Below are positions 51,824 through 61,219 of a stretch of DNA of 64,000 nucleotides, in pieces. The stretch comes from Variovorax sp. UMC13 (lineage in GTDB: Bacteria > Pseudomonadota > Gammaproteobacteria > Burkholderiales > Burkholderiaceae_C): positions 372,001 to 436,000 of the forward strand of contig NZ_LZZW01000003.1 in assembly GCF_014170375.1 (NCBI RefSeq), read 5' to 3'. The first letter of the stretch is position 1, and every line of letters starts with the position of its first letter. The notes under the pieces were generated by a model. The model was given only the letters and a program-made list of their open reading frames with translations, searched no databases and was not told where the DNA came from. A program made the translations under genes and the position numbers.

Positions 51824-53014
51824 ATGACGGGGCTGCTCGACAACCTGGCGCCCGCGCTGCTGCCGGCGCATGCCGAGCGCTTCCGCGACGAGGTGCGCGC
51901 CTTCCTCGCGAGCGAACTCCCGCCGGCCTCCGCGGACCTTCGTGCACGCTCGTGGATGGGCTACGACGCGGCATTCAGCCGCCGGCTGGCCGCGCGCGGC
52001 TGGGTCGGCGTGACACTGCCGGCCGAGTACGGCGGCGCGGCCATGGATGCCTTCTCCCGCTTTGTGCTGGTGGAGGAACTGCTGGCCTGCGGTGCGCCGG
52101 TTTCGGCCCACTGGATCGCCGACCGGCAGAGCGGTCCGCTGATCCTGCGCTACGGCACCGAGGCCCAGCGCCGTTTCTACTTGCCGAAAATCTGTGCGGC
52201 GGAGGCCTTGTTCTGCATCGGCATGAGCGAGCCGAATGCCGGCTCGGACCTGGCCAGCGTCGGCACCCGTGCGACGCGCATCGAAGCGGATGCTGGCAAC
52301 GGGGGCGGTGGCTGGCGGCTGCAGGGCCGCAAGATCTGGACGACCAACGCCGACCATTGCGATTACATGATCGCGCTGGTGCGCAGCGCGGGCAGCGCCG
52401 AGGACCGCCAGCGCGGCCTGTCCCAATTCATCATCGACCTGAAGCTGCCGGGCGTGACCGTGCGGCCCATCCGCGACCTGTCGGGCGACGCGCATTTCTC
52501 CGAGGTGTTCTTCGACGACGTCCGGCTCGCCGACGACGCACTCATCGGCCGCGAAGGGGCGGGTTGGGAGCAGGTCACGGCCGAGCTCGCGTTCGAACGC
52601 AGCGGGCCGGAGCGCCTGTATTCGAGCATCGTGCTGCTCGACCGCTGGATCCGTTGGCTCTCGGCGCAGGAGGCCGGGCAGGCGACGAACGCCGCGCAGC
52701 TCGCGACCGTCGGCCGGTTCGCGGCGCATCTGGCCACCTTGCGCCAACTCTCGATCGCCGTCACCGCCAAGCTCGCCGCGGGCGAGAGCCCGATCGTCGA
52801 GGCGGCCCTGGTCAAGGACATCGGGACCGAGTTCGAGCAGCAGATTCCCGCGGCCATCGAAGCAGCGCTGGGCGCGGACCCGGCGGCCGACGTCGATGCC
52901 GACCTGCTGCGGGCGGCCGCCTATCTCAGCCAGATCGCGCCGACCTTCTCGCTGCGTGGCGGCACGCGCGAGATCCTGCGCGGAATGATTGCGCGCGGCC
53001 TCGGCCTGCGCTGA
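51824..53014 (+). CDS. Acyl-CoA dehydrogenase
   Basis: 396 residues. The flavin-binding F-C-I-G-M-S-E-P-N-A-G-S-D and I-W-T-T-N-A motifs, then a helical C-terminal domain ending R-G-G-T-R-E-I-L-R-G-M-I-A-R-G. It should dehydrogenate an acyl-CoA at the 2,3 position with FAD. The start at 51824 is chosen over an upstream frame to 51770 because the latter lies in the control region. First gene of an operon with a second dehydrogenase. Confidence 0.9.
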   Translation: MTGLLDNLAPALLPAHAERFRDEVRAFLASELPPASADLRARSWMGYDAAFSRRLAARGWVGVTLPAEYGGAAMDAFSRFVLVEELLACGAPVSAHWIADRQSGPLILRYGTEAQRRFYLPKICAAEALFCIGMSEPNAGSDLASVGTRATRIEADAGNGGGGWRLQGRKIWTTNADHCDYMIALVRSAGSAEDRQRGLSQFIIDLKLPGVTVRPIRDLSGDAHFSEVFFDDVRLADDALIGREGAGWEQVTAELAFERSGPERLYSSIVLLDRWIRWLSAQEAGQATNAAQLATVGRFAAHLATLRQLSIAVTAKLAAGESPIVEAALVKDIGTEFEQQIPAAIEAALGADPAADVDADLLRAAAYLSQIAPTFSLRGGTREILRGMIARGLGLR

Positions 53015-53036
53015 AACGACGAAGGACGATCCCACG

Positions 53037-54023
53037 ATGTTTGCCGAAGCCCTGGAAGCCATCCTGCGTGACCACGCGACGCCCGCGTCGGTGCGTGCCA
53101 TCGAAGCCGGCGGCCCGCACGATGCGCCATGGCGCCTGATCGCCGATGCCGGCTTCCTGCGCCTGCTGGCGCGCGAGGAGGACGGCGGTGCCGCGCTGCC
53201 GATGGCCGAACTCTTTCCCGTGCTGGCGCTGCTCGGGCGCCATGCCGTGGCCTTGCCCGTGGGCCAGGCCATGCTGGCGCATGCGCTGCTGCCCGCGGAA
53301 GCCGTGCCCGCGGACCTCCTGACCCTGGCACCCGCGGTGCGGAACACGCCCGACGGCGGGCTGGCCTGCCCGGCGGTGCCGTATGGCCTGATCGCCGACC
53401 ATGTGCTGGCCGACGATGGCGAGCGCCTGCTGCTGCTGGCATGCGAAGGCGCGGCCAGGACGGCCACGGCCGGCACCTACAGCCAGACGGCCAGCCTGCG
53501 GTGGCCGGCGTCCGCCGCACCGCGGCACTTCGCGCGCCGGGGCGATGCGCTGGCCTCGTTCGGCGCGGCGCTGCACGCCGCCTTGCTGGCCGGCGCGATG
53601 GGCCGGGTGTTCGACATGACGCTGGCCTTCGGCAACGACCGCGTGCAGTTCGGCAAGTCGATCGGCAAGTTCCAGGCCATCCAGCATCAGCTGGGCGTGA
53701 TGGCCGAGCAGTGCGCGGCCGCCCGCATGGCCGCCGAATGCGCCTGGCGGGGGCCATCGAGGCCGACGCTGCTGCAGGCGGCCATCGCCAAGGCCCGCAC
53801 CAGCGAGGCCGTGGGTCCTGTGGCATCGATCGCGCATGCCGTGCATGGTGCCATCGGCGTGACCGCGGAATACGACCTGCAGCTCTACACGCGGCGGCTC
53901 CACGAGTGGCGTGTCGCGCACGGCTCCGAAGACCACTGGCATCCGCTGATCGGGCGGGCCGTGCTCGATGCCGGCCGGCCCGTGTCCGAATTCGTGCGCG
54001 CCGTCGCGGCCGGGGGCGCCTGA
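53037..54023 (+). CDS. Acyl-CoA dehydrogenase-like protein (second subunit)
   Basis: 328 residues, shorter than a full dehydrogenase and with weakly conserved N-terminus. The C-terminal domain has G-N-D-R-V-Q-F-G-K-S-I-G-K-F-Q-A-I-Q-H-Q, which is the family signature. The standard F-x-M-S-E-P-x-x-G motif is not evident, so it may be a subunit pairing with the first dehydrogenase rather than a free enzyme. 22 bases after the first gene. Confidence 0.85.
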   Translation: MFAEALEAILRDHATPASVRAIEAGGPHDAPWRLIADAGFLRLLAREEDGGAALPMAELFPVLALLGRHAVALPVGQAMLAHALLPAEAVPADLLTLAPAVRNTPDGGLACPAVPYGLIADHVLADDGERLLLLACEGAARTATAGTYSQTASLRWPASAAPRHFARRGDALASFGAALHAALLAGAMGRVFDMTLAFGNDRVQFGKSIGKFQAIQHQLGVMAEQCAAARMAAECAWRGPSRPTLLQAAIAKARTSEAVGPVASIAHAVHGAIGVTAEYDLQLYTRRLHEWRVAHGSEDHWHPLIGRAVLDAGRPVSEFVRAVAAGGA

Positions 54024-54026
54024 GCC

Positions 54027-55208
54027 ATGGCCGGACCGTTGCAGGGCGTGCGCGTGGTGGACCTCACCAACGTGCTGATGGGCCCCTTCGCCACGCAGAT
54101 CCTGGGCGACATGGGCGCCGACGTGATCAAGATCGAATCGCCCGAGGGCGACACCGTGCGGCACCTGGGGCCGATGAAGAACCCGGGAATGAGCGCGGGC
54201 TTCCTGCACACCAACCGCAACAAGCGCAGCGTGGTGCTGGACCTCAAGCAGGCCGAAGGGCGCGGCGTGCTGCTCGACCTGATCAGGACCGCGGACGTCT
54301 TCGTGAGCAACGTGCGGCCGGCGGCGCTGGCGCGGCTGCGGCTCGATGCCGACCTGCTGCGCGCCGCCAAGCCCGACCTGATCCACCTGTCGCTCGTCGG
54401 CTATGGGAGCGACGGCCCCTATGCCGATCGCGCGGCCTACGACGACATGATCCAGGCCGTGTGCGCCATCCCCAGCCTGATCGCGCAGGTGGGCGACGGC
54501 GTGCCGCGCTATGTGCCGCTGGCCATCGTCGACCGGGTGGTGGGCCAGGCGGCCGCCACCGCGATCCTGGGGGCGCTGGTGCACCGCCTGCGCACGGGGC
54601 AGGGGCAGTCGGTGGAGGTCCCGATGTTCGAGACCATGGTGCCCTACGTGCTGAGCGAGCACATGTCCGGCCTGACCTACCAGCCACCGATCGCGCCGCC
54701 GGGCTATCCGCGGCTGCTCGCACCGTCGCGCCAGGCCTACCCGACGAGCGATGGCTTCGTGTGCGCGCTGCTCTACACCGACCGCCACTGGCGCGCCTTC
54801 TTCACGCTGATCGGCGAGCCCGGGCGCTTCGACGCCGATGCGCGGCTGGCATCGATCGCCGCGCGCACGCGCCACATCGGCGAGCTCTATGCCGAGGTCA
54901 GCGCCGCGCTGCGCCTGCGCGGTACGGCCTACTGGCTCGAGGCGCTCGCGAAGGCGGACATTCCGGTGATGCCGCTGCACACGCTGGCGTCGCTGATGGA
55001 CGACCCGCACCTGCGCGCCGTCGGCTTCTTCCGCACGCTCGAGCACCCGAGCGAAGGACCGATCCACGACATGGCCCCGCTGGGGCGATGGTCGGCAACG
55101 CCCGCCGATCCCGTGCGTCCCGCGCCGACGCTGGGCCAGCACACCCAGGAGGTCCTGGCAGAGCTCGCGACCCCACCCCATAACCAGGAGACAAAACCAT
55201 GCGCGTGA
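54027..55208 (+). CDS. CaiB/BaiF family CoA transferase
   Basis: 393 residues, type III CoA transferase. G-V-R-V-V-D-L-T-N-V opens the family fold; D-M-G-A-D-V-I-K-I-E and the aspartate in Y-D-D-M-I-Q belong to the catalytic core. It would activate a carboxylic acid by transferring CoA from another acyl-CoA, feeding the dehydrogenases. Starts 3 bases after them and overlaps the next gene by 10 bases. Confidence 0.92.
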   Translation: MAGPLQGVRVVDLTNVLMGPFATQILGDMGADVIKIESPEGDTVRHLGPMKNPGMSAGFLHTNRNKRSVVLDLKQAEGRGVLLDLIRTADVFVSNVRPAALARLRLDADLLRAAKPDLIHLSLVGYGSDGPYADRAAYDDMIQAVCAIPSLIAQVGDGVPRYVPLAIVDRVVGQAAATAILGALVHRLRTGQGQSVEVPMFETMVPYVLSEHMSGLTYQPPIAPPGYPRLLAPSRQAYPTSDGFVCALLYTDRHWRAFFTLIGEPGRFDADARLASIAARTRHIGELYAEVSAALRLRGTAYWLEALAKADIPVMPLHTLASLMDDPHLRAVGFFRTLEHPSEGPIHDMAPLGRWSATPADPVRPAPTLGQHTQEVLAELATPPHNQETKPCA

Positions 55209-56188
55209 TCCGATCCTTGACTGGCGCTGCGGCGCTCTGCATGGCGACAGCCATGCTGCCGCTGGCGCCCGCAGCCCACGCGGCCGACCCCTATCCGAAC
55301 CGGCCCATCCGCATGGTGATCGGCTTCCCCGCGGGCGGGCCGACCGACGTCAATGCGCGGATGTTCGCGCAGGGCATGGCCGAGCAGCTCGGCCAGCCCA
55401 TCGTGGTGGACAACAAGCCGGGTGCCGGCAGCAACCTGGCCTCCACCACGGTGCTGTCGGCCCCGGCGGACGGCTACACCATCCTCTACAACACCTCTTC
55501 GCTGGTGCTCGGCGCGATGCTCTACAGCTCGGCGAAGTTCGACCCGCTCAAGGACTTCGTCCCGGTGGTGCGCACCGCGGGCGTGCCGCTGGTCGTGGCC
55601 GTCAGCACCACGGTGCCGGCCAAGACCTTCGCCGAGTTCGTGGCGCTGACGAAGGCCAGCCCGGGCAAGTTGAACTATGCGTCCTCGGGCGCCGGCACCA
55701 TCGACCACCTGGCGGCCGCGCTGCTGACCACGCAGCTCGACATCAGGATGGAACACGTGCCCTACAAGGGCACGGCGCCGGCGCTGGTCGACCTGGTATC
55801 GGGCAACACGCAGATGTTCACCACCACGCAGAACACGCTGCTGCCCTTCATCCACGACAAGCGCCTCGTGCCGCTGGCCATCGCCTCCCTGCAGCGCTCG
55901 CCGCTGATGCCCGAGGTGCCGACGGTGAGCGAGGCGGCCGGATTGCCCGGCTTCGAGATCACGGCCTGGAACGGCATCGTGGTGGCGGCCGGGACGCCGC
56001 CCGCGGTGGTGAGCCGGCTCAACGCGGCGGTCAATGCGGTGCTGAAGCAGAAGGACTTCGTCGCCCGGCTTCGCGCCACGGGCGCCGAACCCTACGGCGG
56101 CAGCGCGGAGGCCTATGGCGCCTACCTGAAGTCGGAGACGGCGCGCTGGAAGACGGTGGTGCAGCAGGCCGGCGTGACGCCGCAGTGA
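55199..56188 (+). CDS. Bug-family tripartite tricarboxylate solute-binding protein
   Basis: 329 residues. Signal peptide (A-A-A-L-C-M-A-T-A-M-L-P-L-A-P-A-A-H-A), then Y-P-N-R-P-I-R-M-V-I-G-F-P-A-G-G-P-T-D of the Bug family. Y-A-S-S-G-A-G-T-I-D-H and A-G-T-P-P-A-V-V also match. It binds an organic acid in the periplasm. The TctA/TctB membrane partners are not in the window, common for Bug proteins in Burkholderiales, which greatly outnumber the membrane parts. Overlaps the CoA transferase gene, so the bound acid is probably the CoA transferase substrate. Confidence 0.92.
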   Translation: MRVIRSLTGAAALCMATAMLPLAPAAHAADPYPNRPIRMVIGFPAGGPTDVNARMFAQGMAEQLGQPIVVDNKPGAGSNLASTTVLSAPADGYTILYNTSSLVLGAMLYSSAKFDPLKDFVPVVRTAGVPLVVAVSTTVPAKTFAEFVALTKASPGKLNYASSGAGTIDHLAAALLTTQLDIRMEHVPYKGTAPALVDLVSGNTQMFTTTQNTLLPFIHDKRLVPLAIASLQRSPLMPEVPTVSEAAGLPGFEITAWNGIVVAAGTPPAVVSRLNAAVNAVLKQKDFVARLRATGAEPYGGSAEAYGAYLKSETARWKTVVQQAGVTPQ

Positions 56189-56209
56189 GGCCGCGGCCGC
56201 CGCCCGGCC

Positions 56210-56833
56210 TCAGGGCCGCGCCTGTTGCATCGCGGCGGCCAGTTCCCCCGCGCCGCGCTCGCCGAGCGAGCGGATGGCGCCGTCCAGGTCCCGCGCTTCC
56301 CGGTTCTGGCTGAGTTTCCGCTTGCATTCCAGGCGGGTGATCTCGATCTCGATCCCCACGATCGCGGCGAGCAGCTGATCGATGAAATCCGCGGGCGCGT
56401 CGCCCATCTTCCAGGGGGTCGCCTCCGTGGCTTCGTGGTGTCGGGTCAGGCGCGCGACGATGCCGCGCACGAAGCGCTGTTCATCGACCACGCGCAGCTT
56501 TCCATGCGCATGCACGACTTCGTAGTTCCAGGTCGGCACGAGCCGGTGCGTCTCGTGCTTGCTGGGATACCAGCTGGGCGAGATGTAGCCCTGGGCCGCG
56601 CGGAACACCACCATGACGTCCTGCCCGGCAGCGGCCTGCCACACGGGATTGGCGCGCGCCACGTGGCCCATCAGCGTGCCGTGCGGACCCCGGGCCGCAT
56701 CCAGCTCGAAGGGCAGGTGGTCGGCATCCAGCCCCTGGGCAGTGTGGGTCACGAGCATGCCGAGGGGGTGCTCGGCCATGATCCGGCGTTGTTCCTCGAC
56801 GTTCCGTTCGGTGAAGTGCGGAGGTTGGTACAT
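56210..56833 (-). CDS. FMN-binding negative regulator (PaiB family)
   Basis: 207 residues. M-Y-Q-P-P-H-F, H-L-P-F and P-S-W-Y-P-S-K-x-x-T-x-x-x-V-P-T-W-N-Y are PaiB hallmarks; the fold is the FMN-binding split barrel related to pyridoxamine phosphate oxidase. Bacillus PaiB represses sporulation and protease genes, but for most homologues only flavin binding is predictable. Divergent from a MocR regulator, sharing a 97-base gap with a strong inverted repeat. Confidence 0.9.
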   Translation of the reverse strand: MYQPPHFTERNVEEQRRIMAEHPLGMLVTHTAQGLDADHLPFELDAARGPHGTLMGHVARANPVWQAAAGQDVMVVFRAAQGYISPSWYPSKHETHRLVPTWNYEVVHAHGKLRVVDEQRFVRGIVARLTRHHEATEATPWKMGDAPADFIDQLLAAIVGIEIEITRLECKRKLSQNREARDLDGAIRSLGERGAGELAAAMQQARP

Positions 56834-56878
56834 GGTCTTTGCGTCGCATTCCGTGCAAGTGGGGTGCCCTCCAGTATG

Positions 56879-56914
56879 GCGAGAGGTGGCATGATTATTC
56901 GGGCCACTTCTCGC
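56879..56914. promoter_or_regulatory. Inverted-repeat operator between PaiB and MocR genes
   Basis: gcgagaggtggc (56879-56890) and gccacttctcgc (56903-56914) pair at 11 of 12 positions around a 12-base A/T-rich spacer. It lies centrally in the 97-base divergent gap. A dimeric GntR/MocR protein binding here would control both genes. Confidence 0.7.
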
Positions 56915-56930
56915 TTATTCCACAGGACCA

Positions 56931-58418
56931 GTGAAGGACCCGAGCATGCTTCTGCGCCAGGGCGGCCGTGGCCGCGCCCTCTACGACGAGATCAAGTCCG
57001 GCGTGCTGGACGGGACCTACGCCGCCGGCACCGCGCTCCCGTCCTCGCGGGCCTGTGCGGCGGAACGCGGGTTGTCGCGCTCCACCGTGTCGGGCGTCTA
57101 CGAGCAGCTGGCGGCCGAGGGCTTCGTCGAGATGCGGCAAGGCGCCGGGACCCGCGTGGCCGCGGGCGCCGCGGCATCCGTGGCCGCAAGGCCGAAGGGC
57201 GCGAAGGGCCGTGCCCAGCGGCCATGCGTCGAGCCCGGGCTGTCGTCCATCGGCCGCCGGGTGGAGGCCCTGGCCCTGCCGGCGCGGTCCGTGCCGACGC
57301 CCGACACCGTGGATTTCGTCTACGGCCCCCTGTCGGGGCGCGACTTCCCGACCCTGGCCTGGGCCAAGGCCGCGCGGCAGGTCGAGCGGGAAAGGGCGCC
57401 GATGCTGGCGTACGAAGATCCGCAAGGGCATGAGGAGCTGCGCGCGGCGCTGCGGGTGCATCTGGCCCATGCGCGCGGCGTGTTCTGCGAGACCGATCAG
57501 CTGCTGGTCGTCAACGGGTCGCAACAGGCGCTGGACCTCTGCGCGCGGCTGCTGGTTGAACCGGGCGACACCGTGGCCGTCGAGAACCCCGGCTACCGCA
57601 TGGCGCATCACGTGTTCGAGTGCGCCGGGGCGAGCCTGCAGGGCGTCGCGGTCGATCCGCAGGGGCTCATGCCGGACGACCTGGCGCGTGTGCCACAGGC
57701 GCGCCTGGTCTACGTGACGCCGACCCATCAGTTTCCCATGGGCGGACTCATGACCATCAGCCGGCGCAATGCCTTGCTCGACTGGGCCGCCGCGAAAGGC
57801 GCCTGGATCGTCGAGGACGATTACGACAGCGAGTACCGCCACGCGGCACGGCCCGAAGCCGCGTTGCAGGCGCTCGACGACCGCGGCCTGGTGATCTACG
57901 TCGGGACCTTCTCCAAGACCCTGTCGCCCCAGCTTCGCCTGGGCTACATGGTGCTGCCCCATCGGCTGGTGGCCGCCTTTGCGACGGCCAAGCGCATGGC
58001 CGACCGCCATGCCCCGAGCGCACCGCAGCGCACCCTGGCCAGGCTGCTGGAAAGCGGGGCCTACGACCGCCACCTCAGGCGATTGCGCCGGGCCCAGAAG
58101 GCCAGGCGGAGTGCGCTGCTGGCCGCCCTGGGCCGCCACCTGCCCGGCGAGGTGAGCGTGCATGGTGCCTCGAGCGGCCTGCATCTGGTCGTGGCCTTCG
58201 ACCACCTGCCCGCCGCGCGCGAGGAGGAACTGGCGAGGCTGGCGCTGCTGGAGGGCGTCCAGACCTATCCCCTGGGGCGCTTCTACCTGCCGACGCCCCA
58301 TGCGGCGATGCCCGGCCGGCCTGCCGCGCTCGTGCTGGGTTACGCCTCCCTGGAGCCCGCGAGGATGGAGCTCGGCGTCCAGCGCATCGCGCGGGCCTTG
58401 CACCGCCTGCTGCCGTGA
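56931..58418 (+). CDS. MocR/PdxR-type transcriptional regulator with aminotransferase domain
   Basis: 495 residues. GntR winged helix at about 8-75 (L-P-S-S-R-A-C-A then L-S-R-S-T-V-S-G-V-Y-E-Q-L). A fold-type I aminotransferase-like domain follows at ~120-490, with D-D-Y-D-S-E-Y-R and the PLP lysine K329 (T-F-S-K-T-L-S-P). Such regulators sense PLP and often amino acids (PdxR, GabR). The GTG at 56931 is chosen, with an agga site before it; an ATG at 56946 gives five fewer residues. No pdxST or gabTD genes are adjacent. Confidence 0.92.
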   Translation: MKDPSMLLRQGGRGRALYDEIKSGVLDGTYAAGTALPSSRACAAERGLSRSTVSGVYEQLAAEGFVEMRQGAGTRVAAGAAASVAARPKGAKGRAQRPCVEPGLSSIGRRVEALALPARSVPTPDTVDFVYGPLSGRDFPTLAWAKAARQVERERAPMLAYEDPQGHEELRAALRVHLAHARGVFCETDQLLVVNGSQQALDLCARLLVEPGDTVAVENPGYRMAHHVFECAGASLQGVAVDPQGLMPDDLARVPQARLVYVTPTHQFPMGGLMTISRRNALLDWAAAKGAWIVEDDYDSEYRHAARPEAALQALDDRGLVIYVGTFSKTLSPQLRLGYMVLPHRLVAAFATAKRMADRHAPSAPQRTLARLLESGAYDRHLRRLRRAQKARRSALLAALGRHLPGEVSVHGASSGLHLVVAFDHLPAAREEELARLALLEGVQTYPLGRFYLPTPHAAMPGRPAALVLGYASLEPARMELGVQRIARALHRLLP

Positions 58419-58530
58419 GCCGTCCGAGGTGGCCCGTGATGATGGAACTGGCGTTGCGGCAGGGCCGCCTTTTCCGGAAGGCCCGGTCGATGCGGAATGC
58501 CACATCCCGCGCCGCAACCCCAGGCCGCGT

Positions 58531-59502
58531 TCACATCTCGCCGCAGAGATCCTGTCGCAGCCAGTGTTCGCAGGCGACGTCGTCCAGGCCCGCCGCCAGC
58601 AGCGCATGCAGCTTGCCGAGCGCCGCCTCGGCCGTCATGCCGCCACCATCGATCACACCGGCGTCGCGCAGGCGCCGGCTCGCTTCGTAGCTGTCCATGC
58701 GCACCCGGCCCTTGGGGCACTGGCTCACGGCCAGCAGCAGCACGCCGGCGCGTTGCGCGCGTGCCAGTGCGGCCATGAAGGCGGCATCGCCGGTGGGTGC
58801 GGTGCCACTGCCGTAGCAGGCCAGCACGCAGCCGGCGATGCCTGCCTGCGGCAGTGCGTCGAGCAGTTCGGGCGCAAAGCCGGGATGCAGCGTGAGCAGC
58901 GCCACGCGCTGCGGCTGCCAGCGCTGGCGCAGCGGCCAGGGCGCTGCCACGCGATCCGTTGGCGGGCCGGGGGCGCGCTCGGCGAAGGCATCGAAGCCGT
59001 CGCTGCGCCGCTTGCTGCAGCGCACCGCGCTCAGGGTACGGCCCGCGAAATGCAGCCGCACCCCCGCGGCGCCGGGCTCGCGCAGGGCGGCGATGGCACC
59101 GCGCAGGTTGGGCCAGGCATCGCTGTCGGGGTCATTGGCCGGAAGCATGCTGCCGGTGAACACGACCGGGATCGGCAGCCCCTGCAGCAGGAAGGCCATC
59201 GCCGCGGCGCTGTGGGCCAGGGTGTCGGTGCCGTGCAGCACCAGCACGCCGTCGCAACCGGCGTCGGCCAGCGCCAGGATCGCATCGGCCATCGCATGCC
59301 AGGTGGCGGGGGTGGCGTCGGCACTGTCGATGGGCGGCGCGAGCGTGGCGATCTGCCACTGCAAGGTCTCGCCATGCAGGGCCCGCAGGGTCGCGTGCAG
59401 GCTGTCGGCCAGAGCGGCCGACGGTGCCAGCGTGCCCGCGCGCGGCTGCATGCCGATGGTGCCGCCGGTGTAGAGCACGCCGAGGCTTGGCGCGGTGCTC
59501 AT
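58531..59502 (-). CDS. Asparaginase
   Basis: 323 residues. Y-T-G-G-T-I-G-M at 11-18 and H-G-T-D-T-L-A-H around T92/D93 hold the two catalytic threonine clusters of bacterial asparaginases. A signal peptide is absent, so it is the cytoplasmic type. It hydrolyses asparagine, or a D-form or related amide, to the acid plus ammonia. Its ATG overlaps the stop of the racemase gene (ATGA), so the two are made together. Confidence 0.88.
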   Translation of the reverse strand: MSTAPSLGVLYTGGTIGMQPRAGTLAPSAALADSLHATLRALHGETLQWQIATLAPPIDSADATPATWHAMADAILALADAGCDGVLVLHGTDTLAHSAAAMAFLLQGLPIPVVFTGSMLPANDPDSDAWPNLRGAIAALREPGAAGVRLHFAGRTLSAVRCSKRRSDGFDAFAERAPGPPTDRVAAPWPLRQRWQPQRVALLTLHPGFAPELLDALPQAGIAGCVLACYGSGTAPTGDAAFMAALARAQRAGVLLLAVSQCPKGRVRMDSYEASRRLRDAGVIDGGGMTAEAALGKLHALLAAGLDDVACEHWLRQDLCGEM

Positions 59503-60281
59503 GGCGACGACGCGGCCGTCACGCCCGTGCGCTCGAGCAGGGCCTCGGCCACCAACTGGGTCACGTCGACCAGCCGCCCGTCGCCCGGCAGCTCGGCCAC
59601 CAGCGGCAGTTCGGTGCAGGCCAGCAGCACGATCGGGGCCTCGATGCCCGCGAGCAGCGCGGCGAAGCGTTCACGCAGGCCCGGGTGCGCGGCACCGCGC
59701 CACTTGATGTCGTAGATGAGCTGGTGCAGCGCTTCGGTGGCCTCGGCGCCCAGCGGCTCGAAGTCGAAGCGCGCGCGCAGCGTGCGGTAGGGCGACCACT
59801 CGCCCAGTTCGGCCACCGGCCGCGCGCCCAGCAGGCACACGCGCTGCGCACCGATGCGCGCCAGGTGCGCGCCCACGACCTCGGTGAAGGACAGCAGCTG
59901 CGCGCGCAACGCCAGCCCATGCAGCCGGTCGGCGAACAGGTTGAGCGTGTTGCAGGCGATCGCGTAGACGGCGGCCCGGCCGTCGAGCGCCTGTGCGTCG
60001 GCCTTCAGCGCAGCCCAGACCTGTGCCTCGGTGCGCTCGAGTTCCATCGACAGGCCCAGCGCCGGGTCGGAGACGACGTGGACGGTGGGCGCATCGATGT
60101 CGCCGCGGAAGGCCGGGCCCAGGCGACGCCGGTTCTCCTGCAGCAGCTTGGTCCAGAGGTCGATGCCGGCCTCGGGGCCCGAGCCCGTGAGGATGCCGAT
60201 GGCGGGGCGGTGTAGGGGCTCGGCAAGCGAGAGGTCGGTGGGGCCCGCCGCAGCGGTGCCCGGGGCGCAGGAAGAAGTCAT
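59499..60281 (-). CDS. Aspartate/glutamate racemase family protein
   Basis: 260 residues. Two catalytic cysteines are in A-I-A-C-N-T-L-N and L-L-A-C-T-E-L-P, the usual pair that act from both faces of the substrate without cofactor. G-I-L-T-G-S-G-P-E-A-G near the start is the family loop. It should interconvert L- and D-aspartate or a similar acid. ATG at 60281 is preferred over TTG at 60287. Upstream of asparaginase in one operon. Confidence 0.88.
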   Translation of the reverse strand: MTSSCAPGTAAAGPTDLSLAEPLHRPAIGILTGSGPEAGIDLWTKLLQENRRRLGPAFRGDIDAPTVHVVSDPALGLSMELERTEAQVWAALKADAQALDGRAAVYAIACNTLNLFADRLHGLALRAQLLSFTEVVGAHLARIGAQRVCLLGARPVAELGEWSPYRTLRARFDFEPLGAEATEALHQLIYDIKWRGAAHPGLRERFAALLAGIEAPIVLLACTELPLVAELPGDGRLVDVTQLVAEALLERTGVTAASSP

Positions 60282-60383
60282 GGGCAAATTCTCGAAGCCG
60301 GCCCTGGCCCGGGCAATTCCGCGACCCTGGCGCTTTCGCCGCGACCTGCCGCCGCCGCCGTCGCGAACTGATGCGCGCGCCGG

Positions 60384-61196
60384 TCAGCGCAGCTGGAACA
60401 GGCCCTGCTCGAGCTTGACCGCCTGCAGCTGTTCGCGGATGTCTGCGCCGATGGCCGGATCGTCCGCCCCGAACAGGCCCAGTTGCCGGTAGCAGCTCAC
60501 GCGCCGGATCTCGGTGCCCAGGTAGTCCCACACCACGCGGCTGCAGCAGGGCGCGCGCTGGTCGTTCGAGGCCACGCCCAGCTTGAGCCCGTTGAGCCGC
60601 GTCACGCGGTTCTTGAAGCTGGGCGTGAGCACGGTCTGCGAGATCTCGTTGGAGGTCAGCGATTCGTAGTCGACCAGGAACAGCTTGCCCTGCAGGTCGA
60701 AGGCGGTGCCGATGTAGCGGCAGCGCACATGGTCGGCGGGTGCGTCGGCCCGCTGCAGGCGCTCGGTGCGTTCGTAGCCGAAATGGCCGGCGTCCGCGCG
60801 CAGGTGGACCAGCGAACGCAGGATGTGGCCGGGCGAGGACATCGAGTGGTAGTACTCGAAGTAGTAGCCCACATGGCGCGCCAGCCGCGATTCGGAGGAC
60901 TGCGCGCGCAGGTGCTCGAGGTGCGCGAGCGGCGGCGACTTCGGCTGCGCCGCGGCGCCCCCGTCGCGGCGCACGCCGATCAGCTGCGCGAAGGCGGGCG
61001 CGGGCTGCGCGATCTCGAGCTCGTCGACGCCGAAGAAGTCGCAGATGCGCTTGAGGTTGTGGGCCGTCGGCACCGACTGGCCGCTCAAGTACTTGTTGAA
61101 CTGCGCGCGGTTGATCTCGAGCCGCCGGCAGACGTCGGCGATCGAGCGGTAGTGGCTGCACAGCAGCTTGAGGTTGCCGGGGAAATACGCGTTCAT
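60384..61196 (-). CDS. XRE-type helix-turn-helix regulator
   Basis: 270 residues. HTH at ~15-60 (I-A-D-V-C-R-R-L-E-I-N-R-A-Q-F-N-K-Y-L-S), then an unrecognised C-terminal domain that includes R-C-R-Y-I-G-T-A-F and Y-L-G-T-E-I-R-R, possibly a ligand-binding domain. It faces away from the MFS gene across 147 bases holding clear inverted repeats, so it is the likely regulator of the D-amino-acid cluster. The start at 61196 gives the family-like N-terminus. Confidence 0.85.
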   Translation of the reverse strand: MNAYFPGNLKLLCSHYRSIADVCRRLEINRAQFNKYLSGQSVPTAHNLKRICDFFGVDELEIAQPAPAFAQLIGVRRDGGAAAQPKSPPLAHLEHLRAQSSESRLARHVGYYFEYYHSMSSPGHILRSLVHLRADAGHFGYERTERLQRADAPADHVRCRYIGTAFDLQGKLFLVDYESLTSNEISQTVLTPSFKNRVTRLNGLKLGVASNDQRAPCCSRVVWDYLGTEIRRVSCYRQLGLFGADDPAIGADIREQLQAVKLEQGLFQLR

Positions 61197-61219
61197 GCAC
61201 GGGAGCGTAGCAGGGCCTG

